A stretch of 39,699 nt of DNA, taken from positions 1 through 39,699 of the forward strand of contig JAFVRO010000005.1 in the NCBI GenBank assembly GCA_017504205.1, given 5' to 3'. The stretch is from Clostridia bacterium. GTDB lineage: Bacteria; Bacillota; Clostridia; Oscillospirales; CAG-272. The notes beneath the pieces are model-generated. The model made no database searches. It had not been told where the DNA came from and saw nothing but the letters and a program-made list of their open reading frames with translations. The position numbers were made by a program, and so were the translations under genes. Shown here in pieces: positions 7,617-14,900 of this stretch; the first letter of the stretch is position 1; each line of letters starts with the position of its first letter.

Positions 7617-7778
7617 TCAGCCAATGTGGTAAGCACAGTTTCGTCCATACTCACCGGTGTATATTTTCGTACCGTCTATGTGATAAGCACAGTTGCGTCC
7701 GTACTCCCCGACGTAAATCTTGTTGCCTTCAATATGATAAGCACAGTTGCGCCCGTATTCACCAATATAGATCTTCAT
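7617..7778 (-). CDS. 53-residue protein of three tandem 18-residue repeats
   Basis: A tiny ORF with an excellent AAGGAGG (7794-7788) nine bases before its ATG. The protein is almost entirely three copies of the unit IYxGEYGRNCAYHIxGxK; the third copy stops after HIG. Codons differ between copies (for example CAT, CAC, CAC for the His; GGG, GGA, GGA for the Gly) while the residues stay fixed, which argues for selection on the protein. Alternating hydrophobic residues and glycines suggest three beta hairpins, similar in style to other small beta-repeat proteins of gut bacteria. Each copy has one Cys and one His, so metal or disulfide chemistry is possible. It is the first gene of a unit with the 104-residue membrane protein. 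Function unknown. Confidence 0.75.
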   Translation of the reverse strand: MKIYIGEYGRNCAYHIEGNKIYVGEYGRNCAYHIDGTKIYTGEYGRNCAYHIG

Positions 7779-7838
7779 CACAAAAGGCCTCCTTCATACA
7801 GTGATTATTCGCACCGCAAACCGATGCAAATCGAATAC

Positions 7839-7867
7839 AGTATATCATAGATTTCGGGGTTTGTCAA
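7839..7867 (-). promoter_or_regulatory. Promoter of the repeat-protein/membrane-protein unit
   Basis: TTGACA (7867-7862), a 17-base spacer and TATACT (7844-7839) on the minus strand, about 60 bases before the start codon at 7778. Confidence 0.78.
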
Positions 7868-7888
7868 GATGGGGAAGGGAGAATGAAC

Positions 7889-7949
7889 GATGCATCGCCT
7901 GTAGCGATATGATGTTTTTTGTTGTCTTAAACGAGTGAAAAGATCAACA
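7889..7949. repeat. Short copy of the ATGATG hairpin repeat plus 3'-flank block
   Basis: The stretch from 7889 to about 7920 (GATGCATCGCC, GGCGATATGATG-like and a T run) repeats the left end of the long elements at 10062 and 10734. It continues into GTTGTCTTAAACGAGTG and AAAAGATCAA, which recur near 9520 and 10316. It ends directly at the stop codon of the 89-residue membrane protein gene. Confidence 0.7.
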
Positions 7950-8219
7950 TTACTTTTGACTTAATTCTTCAATATGTTTCTCTAATTCTTGAATTTTTTT
8001 ATGTAGATCATCAAACTTTTCTTCACAGTATCTTGAAAGCTCATAAATGATCCAAAGCAGGATTCCCACTATGACGGAAACTGCAATTTCTATTAGAATC
8101 GGATCTCCGGACTCTATTAACTTCCAACCTCCAAAAAATACCGTCAGATAGATGAATATAAATGTAATCACAATGCATACCGGCATATGCAGTATAATTT
8201 TAACTTTTTGCTTTTTCAT
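7950..8219 (-). CDS. Small membrane protein with C-terminal coiled coil
   Basis: An 89-residue protein of unknown family. Two membrane helices are visible at about 9-31 and 41-62, after a basic start (MKKQKVK), and a charged heptad-like helix at about 66-88 (EEKFDDLHKKIQELEKHIEEL) should form a coiled coil in the cytoplasm. AAAAGGAG lies about eight bases before the ATG at 8219. No own promoter is obvious in the 140 bases upstream, so it may be read from the serine hydrolase gene. Its stop codon abuts the repeated 3'-flank block. Confidence 0.7.
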   Translation of the reverse strand: MKKQKVKIILHMPVCIVITFIFIYLTVFFGGWKLIESGDPILIEIAVSVIVGILLWIIYELSRYCEEKFDDLHKKIQELEKHIEELSQK

Positions 8220-8253
8220 TTTTCGTTCTCCTTTTGAGTTTTACAACTATCGA

Positions 8254-8337
8254 TCAATATTCGTCCGGCGCGAATGCAAATCCTTCACAACGCAGCAGCT
8301 TCATATATCGAAGCGAATAGTTTCGGGATAAGGTCAT
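8254..8337 (-). CDS. 27-codon ORF between serine hydrolase and membrane protein
   Basis: An ATG-to-TGA frame on the minus strand encodes a peptide beginning MTLSRNYSLRYMKLL and ending FAFAPDEY. It lies in the same frame as the upstream serine hydrolase, nine codons counting from that gene's TAA. There is no ribosome binding site before it. Its composition looks protein-like, so it could be a gene remnant or an old 3' extension, but it may equally be chance. Confidence 0.2.
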   Translation of the reverse strand: MTLSRNYSLRYMKLLRCEGFAFAPDEY

Positions 8338-8358
8338 TTTAAAATAAATGCAATAACA

Positions 8359-9207
8359 TTAAAGCTCTTCAAAAAAAGCCTTGGTTTTTCCAAGAGGATC
8401 AAACGAATGCCACGCAATAGCAATGTTTTCGCTATAATTTATATAAAGACATTGCCCCATCATTCCACCCTTTGCGTACCCTTTGCCTTTTTTACTGAAT
8501 TCGTAACCGCGCTCCAACACAAGATCTACCCATTCTTTTGATATGATTCTTTCTTCGTTCCATAAGCCGTTGTTCAAATAAATGCGCCCAAGCTTTACCA
8601 CGTCCTCAGTGCGTAAATAAAGTCCGGTTGCTCCAATAGGATAGTTTTCAGGGCACCTTGACCACGCAACCTCACGACAGCATATTTTTTTAAAAAGACG
8701 AACCGCAAGAAATTCATCAAGCTTTTCACCGCTTATTTTGGTTACAGTACGGGAAATAAGATAGTATGCGGCGTCCGAATAAACCCTGACAGTTCCCGGA
8801 TCATACGTCAACTCGCGGTCAAGCACGATAAAAAGAAAATCATCCGTAGGATATGCTGTAGCGTCCTCTGTGTCAATATCAAGAAATCCTTCGGAAAAGC
8901 CGATCTCATGACGCAAAACGTTATCTACCGTAACGTTTTTCCATTTTTCCTGAGAAATCCCATACTGTTTCAGCTCATCGGCAAAAATATCAGCGATCGT
9001 TGTGTTGGGAGAAAGCCTTTTCTCGTCGAAAAGCATCCCTATTGCCGTAACGCAGAAAACTTTAGCTACCGAATAACAGTTTTGACAAGGATTTGCCGCT
9101 ATTCTTTCAAGAGTTTCAATCCCTTTTTCGGTAGCGATACTAAAGCGGTATGTATTTATTTTGTCTCTTTCCGCTATATTATCAAGCTTTGTCAGTATAT
9201 CTAACAT
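8359..9207 (-). CDS. Serine hydrolase of the beta-lactamase/DD-peptidase fold
   Basis: A 282-residue protein of the class C beta-lactamase-like family (COG1680 type). The nucleophile motif SxxK is YSVAK at residues 45-49 (Ser46, Lys49), the second motif is YSDAAYY (Y-S-D in place of the usual Y-S-N), and a HSF near the C-terminus stands where the KTG/HTG triad normally lies. The start is the ATG at 9207, five bases after GGAGG; a TTG at 9219 lies before the binding site. No signal peptide is visible, so the enzyme should be cytoplasmic, making an esterase or peptidase role more likely than antibiotic resistance. The C-terminus is short for the family. Confidence 0.8.
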   Translation of the reverse strand: MLDILTKLDNIAERDKINTYRFSIATEKGIETLERIAANPCQNCYSVAKVFCVTAIGMLFDEKRLSPNTTIADIFADELKQYGISQEKWKNVTVDNVLRHEIGFSEGFLDIDTEDATAYPTDDFLFIVLDRELTYDPGTVRVYSDAAYYLISRTVTKISGEKLDEFLAVRLFKKICCREVAWSRCPENYPIGATGLYLRTEDVVKLGRIYLNNGLWNEERIISKEWVDLVLERGYEFSKKGKGYAKGGMMGQCLYINYSENIAIAWHSFDPLGKTKAFFEEL

Positions 9208-9235
9208 TTTTTCCTCCAACCAAGCAATTTTGATC

Positions 9236-9261
9236 GTTAATATATTATGTTAATATATTAT
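9236..9261. repeat. Tandem 13-bp repeat upstream of the serine hydrolase
   Basis: GTTAATATATTAT occurs twice head to tail (9236-9248 and 9249-9261), 29 bases before the serine hydrolase start. On the minus strand it contains TATAAT-like boxes, so it probably overlaps the promoter and may be an operator pair. Confidence 0.6.
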
Positions 9262-9406
9262 AGAGAAATGTGTGTTAATAATTTAAAAAGCGAACTCTTT
9301 AGATTTTGTTATTAATGGGATGTCAGCCATAATTTTGCTACTTTTTCTGCTTAGCGCTGTAATTATATCACAAAACCTCTTGCTTTTCAACCATTATAAC
9401 AAAAAT

Positions 9407-9428
9407 GCTTTTCGCTATAGCGAAAAGC
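9407..9428. repeat. 22-bp perfect palindrome in an otherwise gene-free stretch
   Basis: GCTTTTCGCTA is followed directly by its reverse complement. It lies in the 406-base gap 9208-9613, which holds no supportable gene. From 9429 to 9520 a pyrimidine-rich run (TTACCTCTTATC) faces a purine-rich run (GAAGAGGGAAGAGGTAAAAAG), an imperfect larger inverted pair. Confidence 0.6.
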
Positions 9429-9519
9429 CACCTCACTTCTTACCTCTTATCTTTTACCTATTACTTTCCAAAAAATCCTGCCAATTAAGTAAGAGTGAAG
9501 AGGGAAGAGGTAAAAAGTA

Positions 9520-9570
9520 TAAACGAGTGAAAAGGTCAAAAATCGAGGTAAAAACGAACAAAAGGTGTCC
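9520..9570. repeat. 3'-flank block, copy 2
   Basis: Contains AAACGAGTGAAAAGGTCAA, nearly identical to 7929-7947, and a 23-base segment (9547-9569, starting GGTAAAAACGAAC and ending AAGGTGTC) identical to 10351-10373. It lies 43 bases past the stop codon of the 117-residue membrane protein gene. Confidence 0.75.
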
Positions 9571-9613
9571 GCTTTTTTATTCTATGCCTTCGCTCGACAA
9601 ATTGGAATTGGAT

Positions 9614-9967
9614 TTACTTTTTTCTACTTTTCTTAGCGTCCCTTTCTATAATGTATCGCAGTATATCTGTATCAAAATCTTGAAAAACAAATGGTTTAAT
9701 CATTGATTTGGCTAATTTGGGATGTTTCGAATAATTTCTTATCGCATAAATTGATACTGTTGGATATAAGAATGAGACAAGAAAACACAATCCGGAGAAA
9801 ATAAACATCATTATTCTTGCGGCATATTCTATTTTTTCATATAACAAAGCGAACAATAAAAAGAAAATGAAGAAAATGAAGAATAGTATAGAAGCAAAAG
9901 CTAAAGAAAACTTTACATAGTTGATATACTCTTTTTTTATATTTCCGTTGAATATATCTTTTTTCAT
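9614..9967 (-). CDS. Small two-helix membrane protein with basic tail
   Basis: A 117-residue protein not recognised as a family. Two strong membrane helices lie at about 18-43 (very Phe-rich) and 51-75, both followed by charged segments. The C-terminal 40 residues are soluble and end in KKSRKK. The start is the ATG at 9967 preceded by GGAGG at eight bases; an ATG five codons further up overlaps that binding site. It is flanked on its 3' side by the repeated block also seen beside two other small membrane-protein genes. Confidence 0.7.
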   Translation of the reverse strand: MKKDIFNGNIKKEYINYVKFSLAFASILFFIFFIFFLLFALLYEKIEYAARIMMFIFSGLCFLVSFLYPTVSIYAIRNYSKHPKLAKSMIKPFVFQDFDTDILRYIIERDAKKSRKK

Positions 9968-10061
9968 ATCAAATACCTCCATGAATCAAATTATTGTTTG
10001 TCGGTGAGTTTATTATATCACACTTTCACAAATAAATCAAGGTGTAGCCTTGTATATTATA

Positions 10062-10275
10062 AATGAAGCATCGCCGCGAGGCGATATGATGTTTTTCGCT
10101 TTGCAAATCTGATGTTGCTCCCGTTGGTCGCAATGATGCGATGTTTGCCATAAAATGTGGCGAAGCCACGCATCATTCGCGAAGCGAACATCATTAGGCA
10201 AAGCCGGATTTCGCCTTTGGCGAAATCATCATTTGCCATAAAGTTCGCTTTGCGAACTTTTGCAAACATCATTCA
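10062..10275. repeat. Hairpin-chain repeat element, long copy A
   Basis: A 214-base stretch made of consecutive short hairpins joined by ATGATG or CATCAT spacers, for example GTGGCGAAGCCAC, TTCGCGAAGCGAA, GATTTCGCCTTTGGCGAAATC and AAGTTCGCTTTGCGAACTT. Much of it matches copy B at 10734, but the inner hairpins differ. It lies in the 410-base gap 9968-10377, which has no supportable gene. ORFs that cross it are by-products of its palindromes. Confidence 0.8.
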
Positions 10276-10315
10276 AAAAAGCCTAATTTGTCTGGTAGAC
10301 AAATTAGGCTTTTTT
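10276..10315. terminator. Terminator closing hairpin-chain copy A
   Basis: GCCTAATTTGTC (10281-10292) pairs with GACAAATTAGGC (10298-10309), flanked by AAAAAA and TTTTTT, so it works in both directions. On the minus strand it terminates the 100-residue membrane protein gene. Confidence 0.85.
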
Positions 10316-10375
10316 GTTGCCTTAAACGTGATAAAAGGTGTCTAAACAGTGGTAAAAACGAACAAAAGGTGTCTG
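10316..10375. repeat. 3'-flank block, copy 3
   Basis: Begins GTTGCCTTAAACG (compare GTTGTCTTAAACG at 7921 and GTTATCTTAAACG at 25796) and contains the 23-base segment identical to 9547-9569. It ends two bases before the stop codon of the 100-residue membrane protein gene. Confidence 0.75.
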
Positions 10376-10377
10376 TT

Positions 10378-10680
10378 CTACTCTAACCGTTTTTTCTTTT
10401 GTTCCATTTTCCCTTGAATATGCGAAATCAAAAAACATCCAAGCGGTGTAAGTGGAATGAAAATCCAAAACAGAATCTCCCATACATAACTGACATAATA
10501 AATGATTTCAGAAACTTGCGTATATTCACCGTGATTTCCGACATAATATGCATTGGCGTCGCAATACCCCAATGAAGCAGACCCACCTATCATAAAACCG
10601 TAGAGAAAAAAACCTGCTATAATAACGATTCCTATCGTATTCCAAATGGATAGAATCAAATTGGTTTTATTTTCTTTCAT
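10378..10680 (-). CDS. Small membrane protein, unknown function
   Basis: A 100-residue protein with membrane helices at about 9-30 and 64-89 and an intervening outer loop rich in Tyr and Gly (GYCDANAYYVGNHGEYTQ). The C-terminus is basic (KMEQKKKRLE). The start is the ATG at 10680 with GGAGG seven bases away; the open frame continues upstream only through repeat DNA and is not coding. Family unknown. Like the 89- and 117-residue proteins it is on the minus strand and is followed by the shared 3'-flank block. Confidence 0.7.
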   Translation of the reverse strand: MKENKTNLILSIWNTIGIVIIAGFFLYGFMIGGSASLGYCDANAYYVGNHGEYTQVSEIIYYVSYVWEILFWIFIPLTPLGCFLISHIQGKMEQKKKRLE

Positions 10681-10733
10681 AGCTATACCTCCTATTATCG
10701 TTATTATTATATCAAAAAATCGCTTGTTTGTCA

Positions 10734-10906
10734 AATGATGCATCGCCTGCGGCGATATGATGTTTTTCGCTTCGCTCAAAATGATGTTGCTCCACTTCGT
10801 TCCGCAATGATGCGATGTTTGCCCCCAAATGTGGCGAAGCCACGCATCATTAGGCGAAGCCGTCATCATTGGCAAAGCCAACATCATTTGCCGAAGGCAA
10901 ACATCA
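10734..10906. repeat. Hairpin-chain repeat element, long copy B
   Basis: Second long copy of the element at 10062. It starts ATGATGCATCGCC and includes GTGGCGAAGCCAC followed by GCATCATT, then TTGGCAAAGCCAA and TTTGCCGAAGGCAAA units, each bounded by CATCATT. It fills most of the gap between the 100-residue membrane protein gene and the tRNA. Confidence 0.8.
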
Positions 10907-10909
10907 TTG

Positions 10910-10943
10910 AAAAAAGCCATTCGCATACGCGAATGGCTTTTTT
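10910..10943. terminator. Terminator between repeat copy B and the tRNA
   Basis: GCCATTCGC (10916-10924) and GCGAATGGC (10929-10937) with AAAAAA before and TTTTTT after. On the minus strand it ends the tRNA transcript five bases beyond the mature 3' end. Confidence 0.88.
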
Positions 10944-10947
10944 CTAC

Positions 10948-11021
10948 TGGGGCATCAGGGACTCGAACCCCGGACCGACCGGTTATGAGCCGGTTGCTCT
11001 AACCAACTGAACTAATGCCCC
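10948..11021 (-). tRNA. tRNA with CAU anticodon, probably elongator tRNA-Met
   Basis: A 74-nt cloverleaf on the minus strand: acceptor GGGGCAT pairs with ATGCCCC, the D arm has AGTTCAGTTGGTTAGAGC, the anticodon stem ACCGG/CCGGT encloses CTCATAA (anticodon CAU), and the T arm contains GGTTCGAAC. The first pair is G-C, unlike the mismatched initiator. CCA is not encoded. A tRNA-Ile that is lysidine-modified at CAU cannot be fully excluded by eye. Confidence 0.92.
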
Positions 11022-11052
11022 ATATTGACGCCGTTATTACAACGACCATTAT

Positions 11053-11081
11053 ATTATATACCTCCACAATCGGTTTGTCAA
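11053..11081 (-). promoter_or_regulatory. Promoter of the CAU tRNA
   Basis: TTGACA (11081-11076), a 17-base spacer and TATAAT (11058-11053), both perfect matches to sigma-A consensus. Confidence 0.88.
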
Positions 11082-11136
11082 TAGCTTTTTTCAAAAAAAC
11101 GTAATTTTTTTGACCGAAAGTGCAGGGAAAGGAAAA

Positions 11137-11163
11137 GGACCGTCGGTGAGCATGCGACGGTCC
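11137..11163 (-). terminator. rpsT terminator
   Basis: GGACCGTCG (11137-11145) pairs with CGACGGTCC (11155-11163). On the minus strand it is followed by TTTTCCTTTCC. It lies about 55 bases past the rpsT stop codon. Confidence 0.75.
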
Positions 11164-11217
11164 GTATCTTGACTGTGTCTCCTCGGGTTAAAAGAAACAC
11201 CTGTCTGAATAGTAAAC

Positions 11218-11484
11218 TTATGCGTTGAGTGCGTTGAGCGCCTTTGTAAACTGGCTCTTCTTGCGGGCTGCACAGTTCTTGTGGATAAGTCCGTGAACTG
11301 CTGCGCGGTCGATCTTCTTGATAACAGCAACGTACTTTTCCTGAGCTACTGCCTTGTCACCGTCCTTGATAGCCTTCTCAAAAGCCTTGATAGCGGTCTT
11401 GAGCTGTGAACGGCTCATCTTGTTACGGAGAGTCTTAGCCTCGATAACGAGAATTCTCTTCTTTGCGGATTTGATGTTTGCCAA
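11218..11484 (-). CDS. rpsT: 30S ribosomal protein S20
   Basis: An 88-residue basic helical protein starting (M)ANIKSAKKRILVIE, the S20 signature, and containing KNCAARKKS near the C-terminus. It binds 16S rRNA early in 30S assembly. The start codon is a TTG at 11484, fixed by the conserved ANIKSAKKR sequence and a GGGAGGTGA ribosome binding site just upstream. A TTG start is well known for rpsT in other bacteria and limits or autoregulates its translation there. The leader is about 100 bases long. It is a single-gene unit divergent from rpoB, with its own promoter and terminator. Confidence 0.96.
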   Translation of the reverse strand: MANIKSAKKRILVIEAKTLRNKMSRSQLKTAIKAFEKAIKDGDKAVAQEKYVAVIKKIDRAAVHGLIHKNCAARKKSQFTKALNALNA

Positions 11485-11587
11485 ATCTGTCACCTCCCTT
11501 GAATATTTGAACCGAAGTCCATTAAACCAAATGACATGCCGCGTCAACTGAGAGGGTGTAACGCCGCATCCATCCATATACTGTTAT

Positions 11588-11616
11588 ATGATACCACATT
11601 TGATTTCAAATTGCAA
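11588..11616 (-). promoter_or_regulatory. rpsT promoter
   Basis: TTGCAA (11616-11611), 17 bases, TATCAT (11593-11588) on the minus strand. The roughly 100-base leader to the TTG start may host autoregulation, but I see no recognised element in it. Confidence 0.7.
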
Positions 11617-11853
11617 TAGCTTTTTTCAAAAAAATTTATCAAAACCGCATTTTTTGCAAATTTTCTTCTGATATCATTAAAACGGTGTCTGCAGTAAGGA
11701 TAAAATCCTATATGTATTTATTTATAGGAAAAAACTTTCTCTATCTGCCGGATTACACAATCCGATAGACTGCCGAATAACCCCTAAAAGTCAAAAAAAT
11801 ACGAATAATTTTATGTATATATTTAAAATATTGAAAAAACATCAAAAAAAGAC

Positions 11854-11882
11854 TTGACAAGCATTTAAAAATGTGATAAAAT
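11854..11882 (+). promoter_or_regulatory. rpoBC promoter
   Basis: TTGACA (11854-11859), a 17-base spacer and TAAAAT (11877-11882), 72 bases before rpoB. The rest of the gap between rpsT and rpoB (11485-11954) holds the two promoters and AT-rich sequence; I see no gene in it. Confidence 0.8.
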
Positions 11883-11954
11883 ATTAAACTGCATTATAAT
11901 TGCTTGGATTATGTGTTTTTAAATGTTTAATGCTTGAATGGAGTGATTGAATTA

Positions 11955-14900
11955 ATGATCAAAGTAAAAGAGCAAAAGCAGGGACAGACAACAAGAATGA
12001 GCTTCTCAAGATCAAAGCATACGCTGGATCTGCCGAATCTTGTTGAGGTTCAGACCAAGTCGTTCAAATGGTTCCTCGAAGAAGGACTCATGGAGGTATT
12101 GCGCGACATCTCACCTATTACCGATTACTCGGGAAAATATTCTATCGAGTTCGTAAACTACTCGATCGATACCGCACCTAAATACTCCGTAGAAGAGTGC
12201 AAGGAGCGCGACGCTAACTATGCCGCCCCCCTCAAGGTAAACGTTCGTCTCTATAACAGAGAGACCGGCGAGGTCAAGAGTGCGGACGTCTTTATGGGTG
12301 AACTGCCCATAATGACCGAAAACGGCACCTTCGTCATCAACGGCGCGGAGCGTGTTATCGTTTCCCAGATCATCCGCTCTCCCGGAATGTATTATTCTTC
12401 AGAGATCGATAAAGCAGGTAAAAAGACCTATGCAGGTACGGTAATTCCTTACCGTGGCGCATGGCTCGAATATGAGACTGACGCAAACGGAGTTATGTAC
12501 GTTCATATCGATAAGAGCCGTAAGCTCCCCATGACAGTTCTTATCCGTGCTCTCGGGCTTGAGTCCAGAGAAGAGGTATACCAGCTTCTCGGTGAGGATG
12601 AAAAGCTTGCCATCACCTTCGAGAAGGATGACTGCGAGCTGCTCGCTGCACAGAACAGAACCACCCCCGGCGTAGAGGCGCTGAAGGAGATCTATAAAAA
12701 GATCCGTCCCGGTGAGCCTCCCACGGTCGAGTCTGCAACAACTCTTCTTAATAATTTCTTCTTTGATCCCCGTAGATATGATATCGCATCCGTAGGTAGA
12801 TATAAATTCGATAAAAAGCTTGCTATCTCGTCAAGAATAGCAGGTCATAAGCTCGCAGAGCCTGCAGTTTCTCCCGTAACAGGTGAGGTGCTCTTCGAAG
12901 AAGGAACCTTCGTTACCGAGGAGATCGCGCTTCAGATCGAACGCGCTTGCATCAACGAGATCAAGATCCTTCTTGAAAGCGGATACGTTCTCAAGGTTCT
13001 CTCTAACAATACTATTGAGCCGGAGTACGTTATCGGCTGCGATCTTAAGGATTGCGGCGTAAACGAAAGAGCACAGATCTCCGTGCTTCTTGAGATTGCC
13101 GGTGCCTGTGAGGGCGATATCGACGCTATCAAGGCTATGGCTAAGCAGAGAATTGCTGAGCTTTGCCCGAAACATATTACTAAGGCGGATATCTTCGCAT
13201 CCATCAACTACATGCTCTGCCTCTCACACGACGTAGGATGTGTAGATGATATCGACCACCTCGGTAACCGTCGTATCCGTTCCGTCGGTGAGCAGCTCCA
13301 GAATCAGCTCAGAATCGGCTTTGCAAGAATGGATAAGATTATCAAGGAGCGCATGACCACTCAGGACACCGATAAGCTCTCTCCTCAGTTGCTTATTAAC
13401 TGCCGTCCCGTAACCACGGTCATCCGCGAGTTCTTCGGATCTTCACAGCTCTCACAGTTTATGGACCAGGCAAACCCCCTGTCAGAGCTTACCCATAAAC
13501 GCCGTCTTTCGGCACTCGGCCCCGGCGGTCTCTCCCGTGATCGTGCATCCTTCGATGTCCGTGACGTTCACTATACCCACTACGGTAGAATGTGTCCCAT
13601 CGAGACTCCTGAAGGTCCTAACATCGGTCTTATCTCCTATCTCGCTACTTATGCAAGAATCAGCGATTACGGATTTATCCAGGCTCCGTACCGCGTCGTG
13701 GATAAGGAGAGAGGTGTTGTAACTGATGAGGTCGTTTATATGACCGCAGACGTAGAAGATAAGTACATTATCGCTCAGGCAAATGAGCCCCTCGATGATG
13801 AAGGACACTTCATCAATAAACGCGTTATCGTCCGTGATAAAAACGAGATCGTTGAGGTCGATGCTTCGATGGTAGATCTCGTTGATGTATCCTCCAAAAT
13901 GGTAGTCTCGGTCGCAACCGCTATGATCCCCTTCCTTGAAAACGACGACAACACCCGTGCACTCATGGGATCGAACATGCAGAAGCAGGCAGTTCCGCTT
14001 ATGGTCACGGATTCACCTATCGTCGGTACGGGTATGGAGTATAAAGCAGCAGTTGACTCAGGCGTAGTTATCACTGCAAAGTATGCAGGTACAGTTGAAA
14101 GAGTTGACGCTGATAAGATTATCGTTGCGTGTGACGACGGACACAAGGAAATTTATAAGCTCATCAAATTCAAGAGAACTAACCAGGGCACCTGCTGTAA
14201 CCAGAGACCTATCGTCAAAAGAGGTGACAGAGTTGAGGTCGGTGACGTTATCGCAGACGGTCCCGCAACCTCAAAGGGTGAGGTAGCTCTCGGTAAGAAC
14301 GCTCTCATCGGATTTATGACTTGGGAAGGTTATAACTACGAGGACGCAGTTCTTCTTAATGAAAGACTTGTAAGAGATGATGTATATACCTCGATCCACA
14401 TCGAAGAGTACTCTCACGAAGCAAGAGATACCAAGCTCGGAGCAGAGGAAATTACACGCGAAATTCCTAATATAGGTGACGATGCACTCAAGGATCTTGG
14501 CCCCGACGGTATCGTTAAAATAGGTACTGAGGTTCGTGCAGGCGATATTCTCGTCGGTAAGATCACTCCTAAGGGAGAGACTGAGCTTACCGCAGAGGAA
14601 AGATTGCTTCGTGCTATATTCGGTGAAAAGGCAAGGGAAGTAAGAGATACCTCCCTCCGTATGCGCCACGGCGAATCAGGCATCGTCGTTGACGTAAAAG
14701 TGTTCTCACATGCTGCAGGCGATGAGCTCCCCGCAGGCGTAAATAAAGTGGTCAGAGTCTATATCGCTCAGAAGAGAAAGATCTCCGTCGGTGACAAGAT
14801 GGCGGGTAGACACGGTAACAAGGGTGTCGTTTCCAGAATTCTTCCTCCCGAGGATATGCCTTTCCTTGCAGACGGTACTCCTCTTGATATAGTTCTTAAC

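Noticed and set aside
8359..9207. Antibiotic-resistance beta-lactamase
   Set aside because: No signal peptide and no KTG/HTG motif; general serine hydrolase is safer.
9320..9706. 128-codon plus-strand frame over the 9208-9613 gap
   Set aside because: No ribosome binding site, crosses the palindrome and repeat block, and overlaps the 3' end of the better supported minus-strand membrane protein gene.
10057..10345. Open frames crossing hairpin-chain copy A on both strands
   Set aside because: They come from palindromic repeat sequence; the upstream part of the frame ending at 10378 is likewise repeat DNA, so the start was moved to 10680.
7889..10680. Integron cassette array
   Set aside because: Same-orientation small genes with shared 3' flanks hint at cassettes, but no integrase is seen and the blocks do not show a recognisable attC core pair.
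10948..11021. Initiator tRNA-Met
   Set aside because: The first acceptor pair is G-C and the anticodon stem lacks the three consecutive G-C pairs of initiators.
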